Notes: generated by a model from the sequence alone, not told the origin. 64,000 bases of DNA from Sphingobium sp052327305 (GCF_052327305.1 NZ_CP182486.1:558001-622000); one strand, 5' to 3'; counted from the first letter of the stretch, positions 33,331 to 42,512 are shown. Translations and numbers: made by a program.

Positions 33331-33351
33331 CGGGGCGCAGAACGCCCCGTC
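33329..33351. terminator. Hairpin terminator between YitT and EF-hand genes
   Basis: A perfect 9-bp GC stem GACGGGGCG / CGCCCCGTC with a CAGAA loop. It incorporates the YitT stop codon and lies 10 bases past the EF-hand gene stop on the other strand. There is no long T tract. Confidence 0.5.
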
Positions 33352-33361
33352 AGTTCTCGGT

Positions 33362-33739
33362 TCAGTTCGCCGGCATGATCGCGGCGTTGAGTTCGTTGGC
33401 GTCGACGGTGCCGTCACCGTTCTTGTCCGCCGCTGTGAAGCGCGCCGGAACGGCGGCCATATAGACTTCTCTCGTCACCACGCCATTGGCGTCGGGCGTG
33501 ATCGAGCTGAACGAACCCTTCGCCATGGGATCGAGGTTCGCCACCTTCACAGAATCGGCGCCCTGCGCGAAAAAGTTCCAGCCCTGCTCAGAGAACTGGG
33601 CGAACTCTGCAGGTGTGACCTTGCCGTCATGGTCGCCATCAGCGAATTCCATGAGGTCGAAGTCCTGCGCGAAGGCAGTCCCCGCCACACCAAGCGTAGC
33701 AATCGCCAGCGCCACGCCCATTTTCAAACCACGCATCAT
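33362..33739 (-). CDS. Exported EF-hand domain protein
   Basis: A 125-residue protein with a Sec signal peptide (about residues 1-24, ending AFAQ). It has two EF-hand-like loops: DGDHDGKVTPAEF near residue 35 and DKNGDGTVDANEL near residue 107, the second fitting the calcium consensus DxDxDG best. A poorer repeat (TPDANGVVTREVYM) may lie between them. It is likely a periplasmic calcium-binding protein of unknown partner. The start MMRGLK at 33739 has a GGGAG site. The gene converges with YitT. Confidence 0.83.
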   Translation of the reverse strand: MMRGLKMGVALAIATLGVAGTAFAQDFDLMEFADGDHDGKVTPAEFAQFSEQGWNFFAQGADSVKVANLDPMAKGSFSSITPDANGVVTREVYMAAVPARFTAADKNGDGTVDANELNAAIMPAN

Positions 33740-33852
33740 CGTCTCCCGCTCATTTTGTCTGACAAGACATGGCAAGAAAGCGTAGCGGTTTCCAGCAGAA
33801 ACTAATCGTGTCAAAGCCCTTCAAGGCAGTTTCTCACTACAAATGAAGGGCG

Positions 33853-34495
33853 CTAATGTGCCGCTTTGCTGCGAACGATCGCGCCGGCAAACAGTGCAAC
33901 AACACTGCCAATCTGCGCCAAGGCCATGTCCTTCTGCGGATCCCATATGTCGCCCTGCTGCCCATTGTAGTAATCGGCCTTTTCCCGGCCGCGATAACGG
34001 TGAGCAGCCACTCGAAGATTTCATAAAGCGCGCTTACCAGCCCAACCAAAGCGAAAGCCATGATCCATGAGCTGCGCCGCGCTAGTCCGCCATGACGTCG
34101 AGCGATCTCCACTAAGACGGGCGTAATAAGCAGCCCAAACATAAAGTGGACCAGGCGATCATAGCCGTTTCGTGCCATGCCGAACATGTCCGACAGCGTT
34201 CGCCCGGTGATGGAGGCCACCCATCCATCATAGGGCACGTTGGAATAGATATAACGCCACCCAATGTGTGTAGCAGCAAGAAAAGCCAGAGAAACGCCAC
34301 GCTCCGCGTGGAAAGCGGCCAGCGCTCCAAAAGCCACGGTGCGCCAAGAATAAGCGCAGCCGTAGGCGCATGCTGAAGTAGCGCAAGTTGCGGATAGGGC
34401 TGTGCAATATTGGCCGCGATAACAGCAATCAAAAGGCTTGCGATCAACAAGCACTGAGACCGCGCTATATTCTGCCATTGCCTCAAACGGGTCAC
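33853..34495 (-). pseudogene. DUF2238 (YjdF-like) membrane protein gene, two frameshifts
   Basis: Three frames in order make one DUF2238 protein. The first, from a GTG that overlaps the asd stop (GTGA), gives about 80 residues with three hydrophobic segments up to LLLHTLG. The second continues WRYIYSNVPYDGW through YEIFEWLLTVIAAG. The third continues KADYYNGQQGDIWDPQKDMAL and ends near 33853. The frame breaks fall exactly at two GGG runs (34260-34262 and 33984-33986); adding one G at each restores a full-length protein. Either the gene is decayed or the sequence has two homopolymer errors. The family function is unknown. Confidence 0.85.
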
Positions 34496-35517
34496 CCCTT
34501 CTTCAGATGCCGCCTACCGAGCAGCTCGGCGATCTGAACCGCGTTGAGCGCCGCGCCCTTGCGCAGATTATCCGACACGCACCAGAGCGACAGGCCGTTC
34601 TCGACCGTGGGGTCTTCGCGCACCCGACTCACGAACGTCGCATAGTCGCCCACGCATTCGACTGGTGTAACGTAACCGCCGTCTTCACGCTTATCGACAA
34701 GCATGATCCCAGGGGCCTCGCGCAGGATCTTCTGCGCGTCCTCGGCGCTAATCTCATCCTCAAACTCGATGTTAAGCGCTTCGGAATGGCCAACGAACAC
34801 CGGTACACGGACGCATGTCGCCGTCACCTTGATCTTGGGGTCGAGGATTTTCTTGGTCTCGACGACCATTTTCCATTCTTCCTTGGTCGATCCGTCATCG
34901 AGGAACACGTCGATATGAGGAATGACGTTAAAGGCGATCTGCTTGGTGAACGTCTTGGCCTCCGCAGAATCGCCGACGAAGATGTTGCGGCTCTGCTCGA
35001 ACAGCTCGTCCATGCCCGCCTTGCCCGCGCCGGAGACTGACTGATAGGTCGCGACGACCACGCGCTTGATCTTTGCGGCATCATGCAACGGCTTCAGGGC
35101 CACCACCATCTGCGCGGTCGAGCAGTTGGGATTGGCAATGATATTCTTCTTTTTATAGCCGTCGATCGCTTCCGGGTTCACTTCGGGAACCACGAGGGGG
35201 ACATCCGGGTCCATGCGGTAAAGCGAGCTGTTGTCGATGACGACGCAGCCGGCGGCAGCGGCCTTGGGCGCATATTCCTTCGTCGGCGCGGAGCCTGCCG
35301 CGAAGAGCGCCATGTCCCATCCGGCGAAATCGAAATGCTCGAGATTCTTGCACTTCAGCATCCGCCCGGTTTCGCCATACTCGATCTCGTCGCCGGTCGA
35401 GCGCGCGGATGCGACGGCGGCGATCTCGTCCGCAGGAAACTCGCGTTCCGCGAGAATATTGAGCACTTCCCGGCCGACATTCCCGGTGGCGCCCACGACG
35501 GCGACGCGATAGCCCAT
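34492..35517 (-). CDS. asd: Aspartate-semialdehyde dehydrogenase
   Basis: A 341-residue enzyme that reduces aspartyl phosphate to aspartate semialdehyde with NADPH, the branch point to Lys, Met, Thr and diaminopimelate. The N-terminal Rossmann motif is VVGATGNVGREVLNIL. The catalytic cysteine lies in ANPNCSTAQMV and the active-site histidine in PVFVGHSEALN. The ATG at 35517 matches homologues. It lies upstream of the broken DUF2238 gene, whose GTG overlaps the asd stop. It is divergent from hslV. Confidence 0.96.
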   Translation of the reverse strand: MGYRVAVVGATGNVGREVLNILAEREFPADEIAAVASARSTGDEIEYGETGRMLKCKNLEHFDFAGWDMALFAAGSAPTKEYAPKAAAAGCVVIDNSSLYRMDPDVPLVVPEVNPEAIDGYKKKNIIANPNCSTAQMVVALKPLHDAAKIKRVVVATYQSVSGAGKAGMDELFEQSRNIFVGDSAEAKTFTKQIAFNVIPHIDVFLDDGSTKEEWKMVVETKKILDPKIKVTATCVRVPVFVGHSEALNIEFEDEISAEDAQKILREAPGIMLVDKREDGGYVTPVECVGDYATFVSRVREDPTVENGLSLWCVSDNLRKGAALNAVQIAELLGRRHLKKG

Positions 35518-35652
35518 GACGTGGCTCCTCAAAACTGGCTGACATGAAAGAAAGAGCCGGCGCGATAGCCGATCGGGAGGAAATCCGAAAGGCGCTTGTG
35601 ACCCGCTGCGGATGGCTTGCGCTCCGCGCCGGCCCTGCCCATATCGCCGCGC

Positions 35653-36225
35653 ATGTCATCTTCCCGCGAAAACGCTATGCCGACCTGGCACGGCACCACC
35701 ATCCTCTCCGTCCGCTCCAATGGAAAAGTCGTTGTCATCGGCGACGGGCAGGTCTCCATGGGCCAGACAGTCATGAAGCCCAATGCCCGCAAGGTCCGCA
35801 GGCTGCATGACGGCAGCGTTATCGGCGGGTTCGCCGGCGCAACGGCCGACGCGTTCACGCTGTTCGAGCGGCTTGAGGCGAAGCTGGAGCGCCATGGCGG
35901 GCAACTGATGCGCGCGGCGGTGGAACTGGCGAAGGACTGGCGGACCGACAAGTATCTGCGCAACCTGGAAGCCATGATGATCGTCGCCGACAAGGAGGTG
36001 ACGCTGGTCATCACAGGCAATGGCGACGTGCTGGAGCCCAATGATGGCATTGCGGCGATCGGCTCGGGCGGCAATTACGCGCTCTCGGCGGCACGTGCCC
36101 TCAAGGACTATGAGAAGGACGCGGAGACGCTGGCCCGCAAGGCCATGAAGGTCGCAGCGGATATCTGCGTCTATACCAACGAGAATGTGACGATCGAGAC
36201 AATCGAAGGCGCGGACCCGGCCTAG
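35653..36225 (+). CDS. hslV: ATP-dependent protease subunit HslV
   Basis: A 190-residue proteasome-beta-like peptidase of the HslVU protease, which degrades regulatory and misfolded proteins. The N-terminal threonine is seen as WHGTTILSVRSNGKVV, meaning a propeptide of about 14 residues is removed. GDGQVSMGQTVMK and the GNGDVLEP and AIGSGGNYALSAARAL segments are conserved. Starts at 35653 and 35677 both fit; the upstream part looks less conserved. Unusually, hslU does not follow directly: a minus-strand FkbM gene overlaps its end by 4 bases and separates the two. Confidence 0.95.
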   Translation: MSSSRENAMPTWHGTTILSVRSNGKVVVIGDGQVSMGQTVMKPNARKVRRLHDGSVIGGFAGATADAFTLFERLEAKLERHGGQLMRAAVELAKDWRTDKYLRNLEAMMIVADKEVTLVITGNGDVLEPNDGIAAIGSGGNYALSAARALKDYEKDAETLARKAMKVAADICVYTNENVTIETIEGADPA

Positions 36226-37025
36226 CAATAGGCCGCGCGGATGCGGGCAAGTCCTTCCGCATTGTCGGGATGGACGAACAGGAAATTGTTCACATAGTCC
36301 CGCGATTGCGCGCCTTCGAAAGTCTTGGCGCCGTCGCTGCTTTGCAGACGGACCACGTCGAAACCAGCGCCCGGCATCAGTCGTCCCCGGTGGAGATACC
36401 ACGCCTCATATCCCAGACCCGCGAAGAAGGCGAAGGCGCGCGCCACGCCGCCGGCGTTGTGGCGCTCCTCGACCTCGACGATGCAGACCGGCCTGTAGCG
36501 CTTCAGCGTCTCGACCGCGCCGGAAAGGACACTGAACTCGTGCCCCTCGACATCGATCTTGATGACCGCCGGACGTTCGATGGCCAGCGCATCCAAAGTC
36601 GTCACCGCGACCTGAACGGGCCGCAGCGCAAAGCCCGGATTGGCCTGCTGATCAAGCGATGAGCGGGTCGTGACATCCATGTGGCCATGGCGCGGAACCC
36701 ACAAGGTCGCCTCGCCTGGGGCATCGGAAAGCGCGACCGGAAGCACCGTGCCGCGGTGACCCAGAATCCGGCGAAGAGGCGCGGTCAAATCCGGATGGGC
36801 TTCGATCGCGACGACATGGCCGAAGGAGCGCATAGCGGCATAGCTGTAGACGCCATTGTTGGCGCCTACATCCACGAAAGTGCCGCTTGCATCCGCCAGA
36901 AATGGCAGAAAGCCAAGCTCCGGCTCCGTTCCGGCACGCGCGCGACGAACCCGCATTGCCGCCAGCAGACGCGGCGCGATGCGCTCCATCGCCCCGATAA
37001 CGACGCTCTTGATCGCCCCCCACAT
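36222..37025 (-). CDS. FkbM-family methyltransferase
   Basis: A 267-residue SAM-dependent methyltransferase of the FkbM type, which usually O-methylates sugars or lipids. Motif I is FVDVGANNGVYSYAAM, followed by IEAHPDLTAPLRRIL and the family motif VIKIDVEGHEFSVLSGA. The C-terminal block VDVVRL and RDYVNNFLFVHPD is also typical. The ATG at 37025 has a strong AAGGGAGCG site. It lies on the minus strand between hslV and hslU, overlapping hslV by 4 bases at their 3' ends. Its substrate is unknown; the placement suggests insertion into an ancestral hslVU operon. Confidence 0.88.
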   Translation of the reverse strand: MWGAIKSVVIGAMERIAPRLLAAMRVRRARAGTEPELGFLPFLADASGTFVDVGANNGVYSYAAMRSFGHVVAIEAHPDLTAPLRRILGHRGTVLPVALSDAPGEATLWVPRHGHMDVTTRSSLDQQANPGFALRPVQVAVTTLDALAIERPAVIKIDVEGHEFSVLSGAVETLKRYRPVCIVEVEERHNAGGVARAFAFFAGLGYEAWYLHRGRLMPGAGFDVVRLQSSDGAKTFEGAQSRDYVNNFLFVHPDNAEGLARIRAAYC

Positions 37026-37104
37026 GATCGCTCCCTTGAAAGCAGTGCCCGCCTCACCCCATTTAGAGGCTTCCAAACATTTCCTCTCTCAAAATCATCC
37101 GGAC

Positions 37105-38406
37105 ATGAACGACAATCTTACGCCAAAGGCGATCGTCGCCGCCCTCGACGCACATATCATCGGCCAGACAGAGGCGAAGCGCGCTGTCGCTGTCGCCCTG
37201 CGAAACCGCTGGCGCCGCCAGAAGCTGGCGCCGGATTTGCGTGATGAGGTGACGCCAAAGAATATCCTGATGATCGGCCCCACCGGATGCGGCAAGACTG
37301 AGATCAGTCGGCGGCTGGCCAAGCTCGCCGACGCGCCGTTCATCAAGGTGGAAGCCACCAAGTTCACCGAGGTCGGCTATGTCGGCCGCGATGTGGAGCA
37401 GATCGTGCGCGATCTGGTGGAAGAGGCCGTGCGCATGGAGCGCGAGCGCCGCAGGGAATCCGTGCGCGAAGCAGCGGCGGAGTCGGCCATGCAGCGCCTG
37501 CTCGACGCACTGACCGGCAAGGAAGCGAGTGAGGCGACCCGCCTCTCCTTCCGCGACAAGATCGAGAGCGGGCTCATGGATGAGACCGAAATCGAGATCG
37601 AAGTGGCCGAGCAGCCCTCCATGCCCTTCGACATTCCCGGCGCCAACGGCCAGCTGGGCATGATCAATCTCTCCGACATCATGGGCAAGGCGATGGGACA
37701 GACGCCCAAGAAGCGCCGCAAGCTCAAGCTGAGCGAAGCGCGCGCTCGCCTGCTGGAAGAGGAGCAGGACAAGCGGCTCGACCAGGACGATGTCGCGCGC
37801 ATCGCGGTCCAGAGCGCTGAGCAGAACGGCATCGTCTTCCTCGACGAGATCGACAAGATCGCCGTCAGCGACGTGCGGGGCGGCTCCGTGAGCCGCGAAG
37901 GCGTCCAGCGCGATCTTCTTCCGCTCATCGAAGGCACGACCGTGGCCACCAAATATGGCCCGCTCAAGACCGACCATATTCTCTTCATCGCGAGCGGCGC
38001 CTTCCACGTCGCCAAACCAAGCGACCTGCTGCCCGAACTGCAGGGACGTTTGCCGATCCGTGTCGAGCTGAAAGGCCTGACTGAGGAGGACTTCGTCGCG
38101 ATCCTCTCCGACACCAAAGCGTCCCTTCCCGAACAATATGGCGCGCTGCTCGCAACGGAGGGTGTGACCATCCGGCTGGAGGAAAGCGGCATCCGGGCGA
38201 TCGCCCGCATCGCCGCCACCGTGAACGAGCAGGTCGAGAATATCGGCGCGCGCCGTCTTCAAACGGTGATGGAAAAGCTTCTCGAAGAAGTCAGCTTCGA
38301 CGCGGACACCCGCGCGGGCGAGACCATTTCGATCGACGCGGCCTATGTCGATGGGCAGTTGCAGGGCATTGCCCGGAACACGGACCTTTCCAAATATATT
38401 CTCTGA
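37105..38406 (+). CDS. hslU: ATP-dependent protease ATPase subunit HslU
   Basis: A 433-residue AAA+ unfoldase that feeds substrates to HslV. Walker A is GPTGCGKTE, Walker B is IVFLDEIDKIA, and the pore-loop region is KFTEVGYVGRDVEQ. The I domain (about residues 105-225) is rich in charged residues. The C-terminus ends SKYIL, as in E. coli, where it inserts into HslV. The ATG at 37105 is preferred over longer upstream frames. It is separated from hslV by the divergently placed FkbM gene and has only 79 bases of its own upstream sequence. Confidence 0.97.
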   Translation: MNDNLTPKAIVAALDAHIIGQTEAKRAVAVALRNRWRRQKLAPDLRDEVTPKNILMIGPTGCGKTEISRRLAKLADAPFIKVEATKFTEVGYVGRDVEQIVRDLVEEAVRMERERRRESVREAAAESAMQRLLDALTGKEASEATRLSFRDKIESGLMDETEIEIEVAEQPSMPFDIPGANGQLGMINLSDIMGKAMGQTPKKRRKLKLSEARARLLEEEQDKRLDQDDVARIAVQSAEQNGIVFLDEIDKIAVSDVRGGSVSREGVQRDLLPLIEGTTVATKYGPLKTDHILFIASGAFHVAKPSDLLPELQGRLPIRVELKGLTEEDFVAILSDTKASLPEQYGALLATEGVTIRLEESGIRAIARIAATVNEQVENIGARRLQTVMEKLLEEVSFDADTRAGETISIDAAYVDGQLQGIARNTDLSKYIL

Positions 38407-38530
38407 TCGCCGGACATGACGCCCTGCTGATCTCACGCGCCATGCTCCGGGTGGCCCGTAAGGCCGGCTTTACCTGATTTTTACTCGCTCCCCCTAATCG
38501 CTGCACGGTCGAGTTGGGGAAGGCGCGGGA

Positions 38531-40429
38531 ATGCCTGTCTACAGTTTCAAGATGCCGGGCGTCATCGCTCGGCTTATGCGCTCCGCGAAGGGAGCGACAC
38601 TGCCCATGATGGCGGCTGGGGTGATCCCGATGATCGCAGCGCTTGGTGGCGCAGTGGACATCGGCCGCATTTACATCACCCGCAGCCAAATGCAGGCAGG
38701 CGCCGACGCTGCAGCGCTGGCTGCCGCCAATGCCTATGACAACGCCTCCGAGACTGACGCGAACGGCCGCTACAAGCAGGCCGTCGCCTATTATCTCGAT
38801 AATGTGCCGAACGGCTATATGGGCCTCACGACGACGACGGGCACGACGCCCTATGGCACCTCGACGACGCTGCTGAAGCCGACCTTCTCGCAGGAAAACG
38901 GCATCAGCAAGACAGTGGTTACGGCAACCGGATCACTGCCGATGACCTTCATGAAGCTGTTCGGATTCCAGCCTCACCAGATCAGCGTGACGGCCACCGC
39001 CGAGTTCCAGCCGCACCCGCTCGAAGTGATGGTAGTGCTCGACAATACCGGCTCCATGGACGACTCGATCAGCGGCAAGACCAAGATGGCGGCGCTCAAG
39101 GAAGCCATGCACAATTTTCTCAACGTGCTGTATCAGGGTGCCGACACTCAGCCGAACGTCGCGATCGGCATCATAAACTACACGATCGCCGCCAATGTCG
39201 GCGGCATCCTGAAGCAATATGGCGTGACGATCGAATCCATGCCGGGTTTCACGGATCGCGACTGGGCGGCGGGCAACAATCTGGGCTGGAAAGGCTGTGT
39301 TGTCGGCGACAAGACGATGAACACCATGACGGCGAACAGCGTGCCGAATGTCGACCAGAACAGCTACGACATCTGGCTCACCCTGCCCGATGAGAAGCCG
39401 ACGACGAACTCATTTGCCCCGATGCCGCCGATCAAGCCGTTTCTTTATCCGCAGACTTTCATTCCCGCCAGCTGGACTGTCAGCAGCAATCCCACCAGCA
39501 ATTATTACAAGAGTGCGAGCGGCACGAACTACGCCGGTCCCAATCTGTACAAATTTCCGAGTGGGGAGGAAAACACGCTCGCCAATTCATGGACCTTCAA
39601 GCGTGGTCTCTACCGGCTCTACAAGGCCCTGAACAACGGCGCCGCCAACATGAGCGACGATGTGATCGTCGCCGAAGATGGTGTAAGCTATTACGACACC
39701 AGCCTTTCGACCGCGTACAATGACGAAACCAATGTTGGCACAAACTTCTATGTGCGCTGGAACAAGATTCCCAATCTCTCTGAATATCTTCCGCTCAAAC
39801 ATTACGACATCAACAAAACAAACGTAGATGGACCGACCCCGAATTTCCAATGCCCCGAGCCTGGCATCCCCATCGACTATGGCCGCACCAAATCCTATTA
39901 TGACGACTACGTCGACAAGCGGGTCTGGCCGGTAAAGCCCGCGAACGGCACGATGCATCATGCCGGCTTCATCTGGGGATGGCGCCTGCTGGCCCGGCCG
40001 GACGTGTTCCGGCGTACCCCGCCGACTGGATCGGGAGAGCCCCGTCGCGCGCTCGTCTTCATGACGGACGGCCTGCTGGCCCTCAACATGCCGGGCAGCG
40101 GGGCGCCCCGGATATATGGCGAATATGGGGCTGTCGCAGACAAACTCGTCGCCACCACGGCGGATGTAAGCAAATATCTGGAGGGCGCTAAGATCCGCTT
40201 CACCAAGGCTTGCGCCGCCGCGAACACCACGCCGATCCTCGATACGGGCGAAACACCGCTGATCTTCACCGTGGCGATCAACAGGGGTTCGGACATCGAC
40301 AGTGACGGCCAGACACGGCTCAGCAATTGCGGCACGTCGGGCTACTGGCTGACGACGAACCCGACCGACCTCAACAATGCCTTCGCGCAGATCGCGCGGA
40401 CGCTGACTGACGTCCACCTCACCAAATGA
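38531..40429 (+). CDS. TadG-like Flp pilus assembly protein with vWA domain
   Basis: A 632-residue protein with an N-terminal TadE/G-like membrane segment (about residues 20-50, AKGATLPMMAAGVIPMIAAL; then the QMQAGADAAALAAANAY segment). A von Willebrand A domain begins MVVLDNTGSMDDS (MIDAS loop, about residue 170) and ends near residue 620; the last block, NNAFAQIARTLTDVHLTK, is typical of TadG proteins. It would be anchored in the inner membrane with a large periplasmic part in a Flp/Tad pilus system. The ATG lies after GGGGAAGG. It is coupled by ATGA overlap to the next TadE-like gene. Confidence 0.88.
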   Translation: MPVYSFKMPGVIARLMRSAKGATLPMMAAGVIPMIAALGGAVDIGRIYITRSQMQAGADAAALAAANAYDNASETDANGRYKQAVAYYLDNVPNGYMGLTTTTGTTPYGTSTTLLKPTFSQENGISKTVVTATGSLPMTFMKLFGFQPHQISVTATAEFQPHPLEVMVVLDNTGSMDDSISGKTKMAALKEAMHNFLNVLYQGADTQPNVAIGIINYTIAANVGGILKQYGVTIESMPGFTDRDWAAGNNLGWKGCVVGDKTMNTMTANSVPNVDQNSYDIWLTLPDEKPTTNSFAPMPPIKPFLYPQTFIPASWTVSSNPTSNYYKSASGTNYAGPNLYKFPSGEENTLANSWTFKRGLYRLYKALNNGAANMSDDVIVAEDGVSYYDTSLSTAYNDETNVGTNFYVRWNKIPNLSEYLPLKHYDINKTNVDGPTPNFQCPEPGIPIDYGRTKSYYDDYVDKRVWPVKPANGTMHHAGFIWGWRLLARPDVFRRTPPTGSGEPRRALVFMTDGLLALNMPGSGAPRIYGEYGAVADKLVATTADVSKYLEGAKIRFTKACAAANTTPILDTGETPLIFTVAINRGSDIDSDGQTRLSNCGTSGYWLTTNPTDLNNAFAQIARTLTDVHLTK

Positions 40430-41019
40430 GGTCGCCTCGCCTCCTTATGCGTGGCGATGCCAGCGATCGGGGCACGACGCTGGTGGAATTCGCGCTGCTC
40501 GCGCCGGTGATGTTTCTCCTGATCTGCGGGGCAATGGATCTGGGCTATCTCTATCTTGCCCAGACGTCTCTCAACGGCGCCCTGCTACAAGCTGCACGCC
40601 TGAACGCCGTCAGCATGGAAAAGTCCGAGAATGACCGGCAAGCGGCCATGCGGGCGAGCATCAGCCAGACGATGTCGCCCTATTCCGCTGTCCAACCCGT
40701 CGTCGACACCAAGGTATTCAAGACCTTCGCAGCGAGCCAGCCCGAACCCTATATCGACACCAACAATAACGGCCAGTACGACCCGCCGGCCCCGCCCTTC
40801 CCCGGCGAAGCCTTCACGGATCGCAACGGCAACGGCAAATGGGATGCGTCCACCCCGCTGAACTCGGGCGCCAAGACCATGGGCGACGTCGGCGACGTGG
40901 TGAGCTATCTCGCGACGCTGGACGTGCAACACCTCTTCCCGATTTACTTCAACGGCAAGAAGACGGTCTCGCTACATGCGACCGCTGTCGTGCGAAACGA
41001 AGCGACCAAGACGGAATGA
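40426..41019 (+). CDS. TadE-like pseudopilin with calcium-loop-like motifs
   Basis: A 197-residue TadE-family minor pseudopilin. The processing-type motif is RGTTLVEFALLAPVMF, followed by a hydrophobic helix (about residues 16-45). The mature region contains two short acidic loops, DTNNNGQYD and DRNGNGKWD (about residues 112-140), resembling DxDxNG calcium-binding loops. It starts with an ATGA overlap on the TadG stop and ends with an ATGA overlap to the next gene, so the three genes are translationally coupled. The pilus secretion genes (tadA, tadB, tadC, rcpA) are not in the window. Confidence 0.87.
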   Translation: MRSPRLLMRGDASDRGTTLVEFALLAPVMFLLICGAMDLGYLYLAQTSLNGALLQAARLNAVSMEKSENDRQAAMRASISQTMSPYSAVQPVVDTKVFKTFAASQPEPYIDTNNNGQYDPPAPPFPGEAFTDRNGNGKWDASTPLNSGAKTMGDVGDVVSYLATLDVQHLFPIYFNGKKTVSLHATAVVRNEATKTE

Positions 41020-41675
41020 CCGCTCGCCGCACGCTTCGACTGCCCGGTGGCGACGAGCGCGGGATCGCCTTCGTTGAGTTCGCGCTGGCGCTGCCGCTCG
41101 TCCTCGGGCTGACGATCGGCGGGCTGGAGATGGCGAACTTCATCATCGCCAATAATACGGTCCAGCGCCTCGCCACCATGTCCGCCGACATGCTTTCGCA
41201 GGCAGGCATGAACAACCAACCGACCAGCGAAGCGCAGATCTACGACATGTTCTATGCGCTGGACGCGTCCGGACGACCGCTCAACCTGCGCGAGCATGGC
41301 CGGATCATCCTCACGGTGATCAAGGGGGTCGGGCAGAGCAACGGCACGGTGAGGAACGAGTTTGCCGACTCGCATATCTACTCGCAGCAATTCGATGGCG
41401 GTTACACGTCCGCTGCGCCGCTGATGGGGTGCCACAGCAAGGTGACCTTGCCCACGTTCGGGCGGACGCTGCCGCTCAACGAGATCATGGTCCACGCTCA
41501 GGCCAGCTACCGCTATCAGCCGCTTTTCGTGAACGCCAAGGCGCTCAGCTATTTCTCCGTGCCTCAGGACATAACGAGGACGGCGGTGTTCCGCATGCGC
41601 AAGAACCAGTGGAACATCATCAATGACGGCAGCCATCCTTCTAAGAAGAACTGCGACACGGCCGACGGTCTCTGA
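41016..41675 (+). CDS. TadE/TadF-like pseudopilin
   Basis: A 219-residue pseudopilin of the TadE family. The N-terminus DERGIAFVEFALALPLVLGLTIGG carries the prepilin-peptidase-type G-[x]-x-x-VEFA motif and hydrophobic helix. The remainder is a periplasmic domain with a C-terminal cysteine pair (CHSK about residue 138, NCDT near 214). The ATG at 41016 forms an ATGA overlap with the preceding TadE stop. It is the last gene of the coupled TadG-TadE-TadE set. No substrate is known. Confidence 0.85.
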   Translation: MTARRTLRLPGGDERGIAFVEFALALPLVLGLTIGGLEMANFIIANNTVQRLATMSADMLSQAGMNNQPTSEAQIYDMFYALDASGRPLNLREHGRIILTVIKGVGQSNGTVRNEFADSHIYSQQFDGGYTSAAPLMGCHSKVTLPTFGRTLPLNEIMVHAQASYRYQPLFVNAKALSYFSVPQDITRTAVFRMRKNQWNIINDGSHPSKKNCDTADGL

Positions 41676-41796
41676 CCGGCATTGGCTCCGAGGGTGGGCA
41701 CGGATCGACACTTCGGGCGACTTCGCTCTTGCATCATGGCACATCACGCGGCATAGGCGCGCGACCCATGCTGGCTTATCGAGCCATGGCGCATGT

Positions 41797-41871
41797 GGCC
41801 CCTTCGTCTAGCGGTTAGGACGCGGCCCTTTCACGGCTGAAACACGGGTTCGATTCCCGTAGGGGTCACCA
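41797..41871 (+). tRNA. tRNA-Glu(TTC)
   Basis: A 75-base tRNA with encoded CCA. The acceptor GGCCCCT pairs with AGGGGTC (one G-U), the anticodon stem CGGCC/GGCTG holds loop CTTTCAC (anticodon TTC, 41830-41832), and the T arm is ACGGGTTCGATTCCCGT. Confidence 0.97.
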
Positions 41872-41919
41872 AGACGTGACTATATAGTGCGCTTCTTGGA
41901 ACCGAAGCAGGTCAACCCC

Positions 41920-42510
41920 ATGCTCAGCCCCGCTATCGTCATTGCCGCAGGTGGCGCCGGCCAAAGGATGGGCGGAAACAAGCCTTTGCGCTCGCTCGGT
42001 GGCAAAAGCCTGCTCGACCGGGCAATCTCTTTCGCTACCACCCAGTCCGATTGCGTTGCTCTGGCAGTGCGTGACTGCAATCAGGTCAGCGCGCAAGATC
42101 TGCCTCTGCTCTTCGATGCGGGGCCGGATATCGGTCCCATCAGTGCTCTTGAAACCGGATTCCGTTTCGCATGCGAACAGGGACGCCTGCACCTCCTTCT
42201 GATTGGCTGCGACCAGCCCTTTTTGCCAGTTACGTTGGCCGAGACGCTTGCCCAGGCGATTGCCGGACATGACGTGGCGATGCCGGTCATCAACAATCAG
42301 TATCAGCCGCTCGCAGCACTGTGGCGTGTGGATGAGCCCGCATTGAAGGCCTATTTGCTCGCCGGCGGCATGTCGTTGCGTCGCTTTGCCGTCACGCGCG
42401 ATCTGATAGACATCGTCTGGCCGCTCTCGCCCGGCGGCGACCCCTTCGACAATCTGAACGACCCTGAGGCGCTCTCGGCAGCAGAGCAGCGCCTCTCGCC
42501 TCCTGCGTAA
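41920..42510 (+). CDS. mobA: MobA-like molybdenum cofactor guanylyltransferase / NTP transferase
   Basis: A 196-residue nucleotidyltransferase-fold protein. The NTP-binding loop is IVIAAGGAGQRMGGNKPLRSLGGKSLLDRAI, and LIGCDQPFLP is the metal-binding aspartate region. This matches MobA, which attaches GMP to molybdopterin; a related NTP transferase with a different substrate cannot be excluded from sequence alone. The ATG at 41920 gives a usual N-terminus; a GTG at 41887 would add an unlikely leader. It lies 50 bases after tRNA-Glu. Confidence 0.82.
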   Translation: MLSPAIVIAAGGAGQRMGGNKPLRSLGGKSLLDRAISFATTQSDCVALAVRDCNQVSAQDLPLLFDAGPDIGPISALETGFRFACEQGRLHLLLIGCDQPFLPVTLAETLAQAIAGHDVAMPVINNQYQPLAALWRVDEPALKAYLLAGGMSLRRFAVTRDLIDIVWPLSPGGDPFDNLNDPEALSAAEQRLSPPA

Positions 42511-42512
42511 AC

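Noticed and set aside
33740..33852. EcfG promoter upstream of the EF-hand gene
   Set aside because: GGAAAC occurs but not GGAAC with a CGTT at the right distance.
37095..38436. Minus-strand 457-codon frame opposite hslU
   Set aside because: It is an antisense shadow of hslU with an Asp/Leu/His-biased composition and no recognisable domain.
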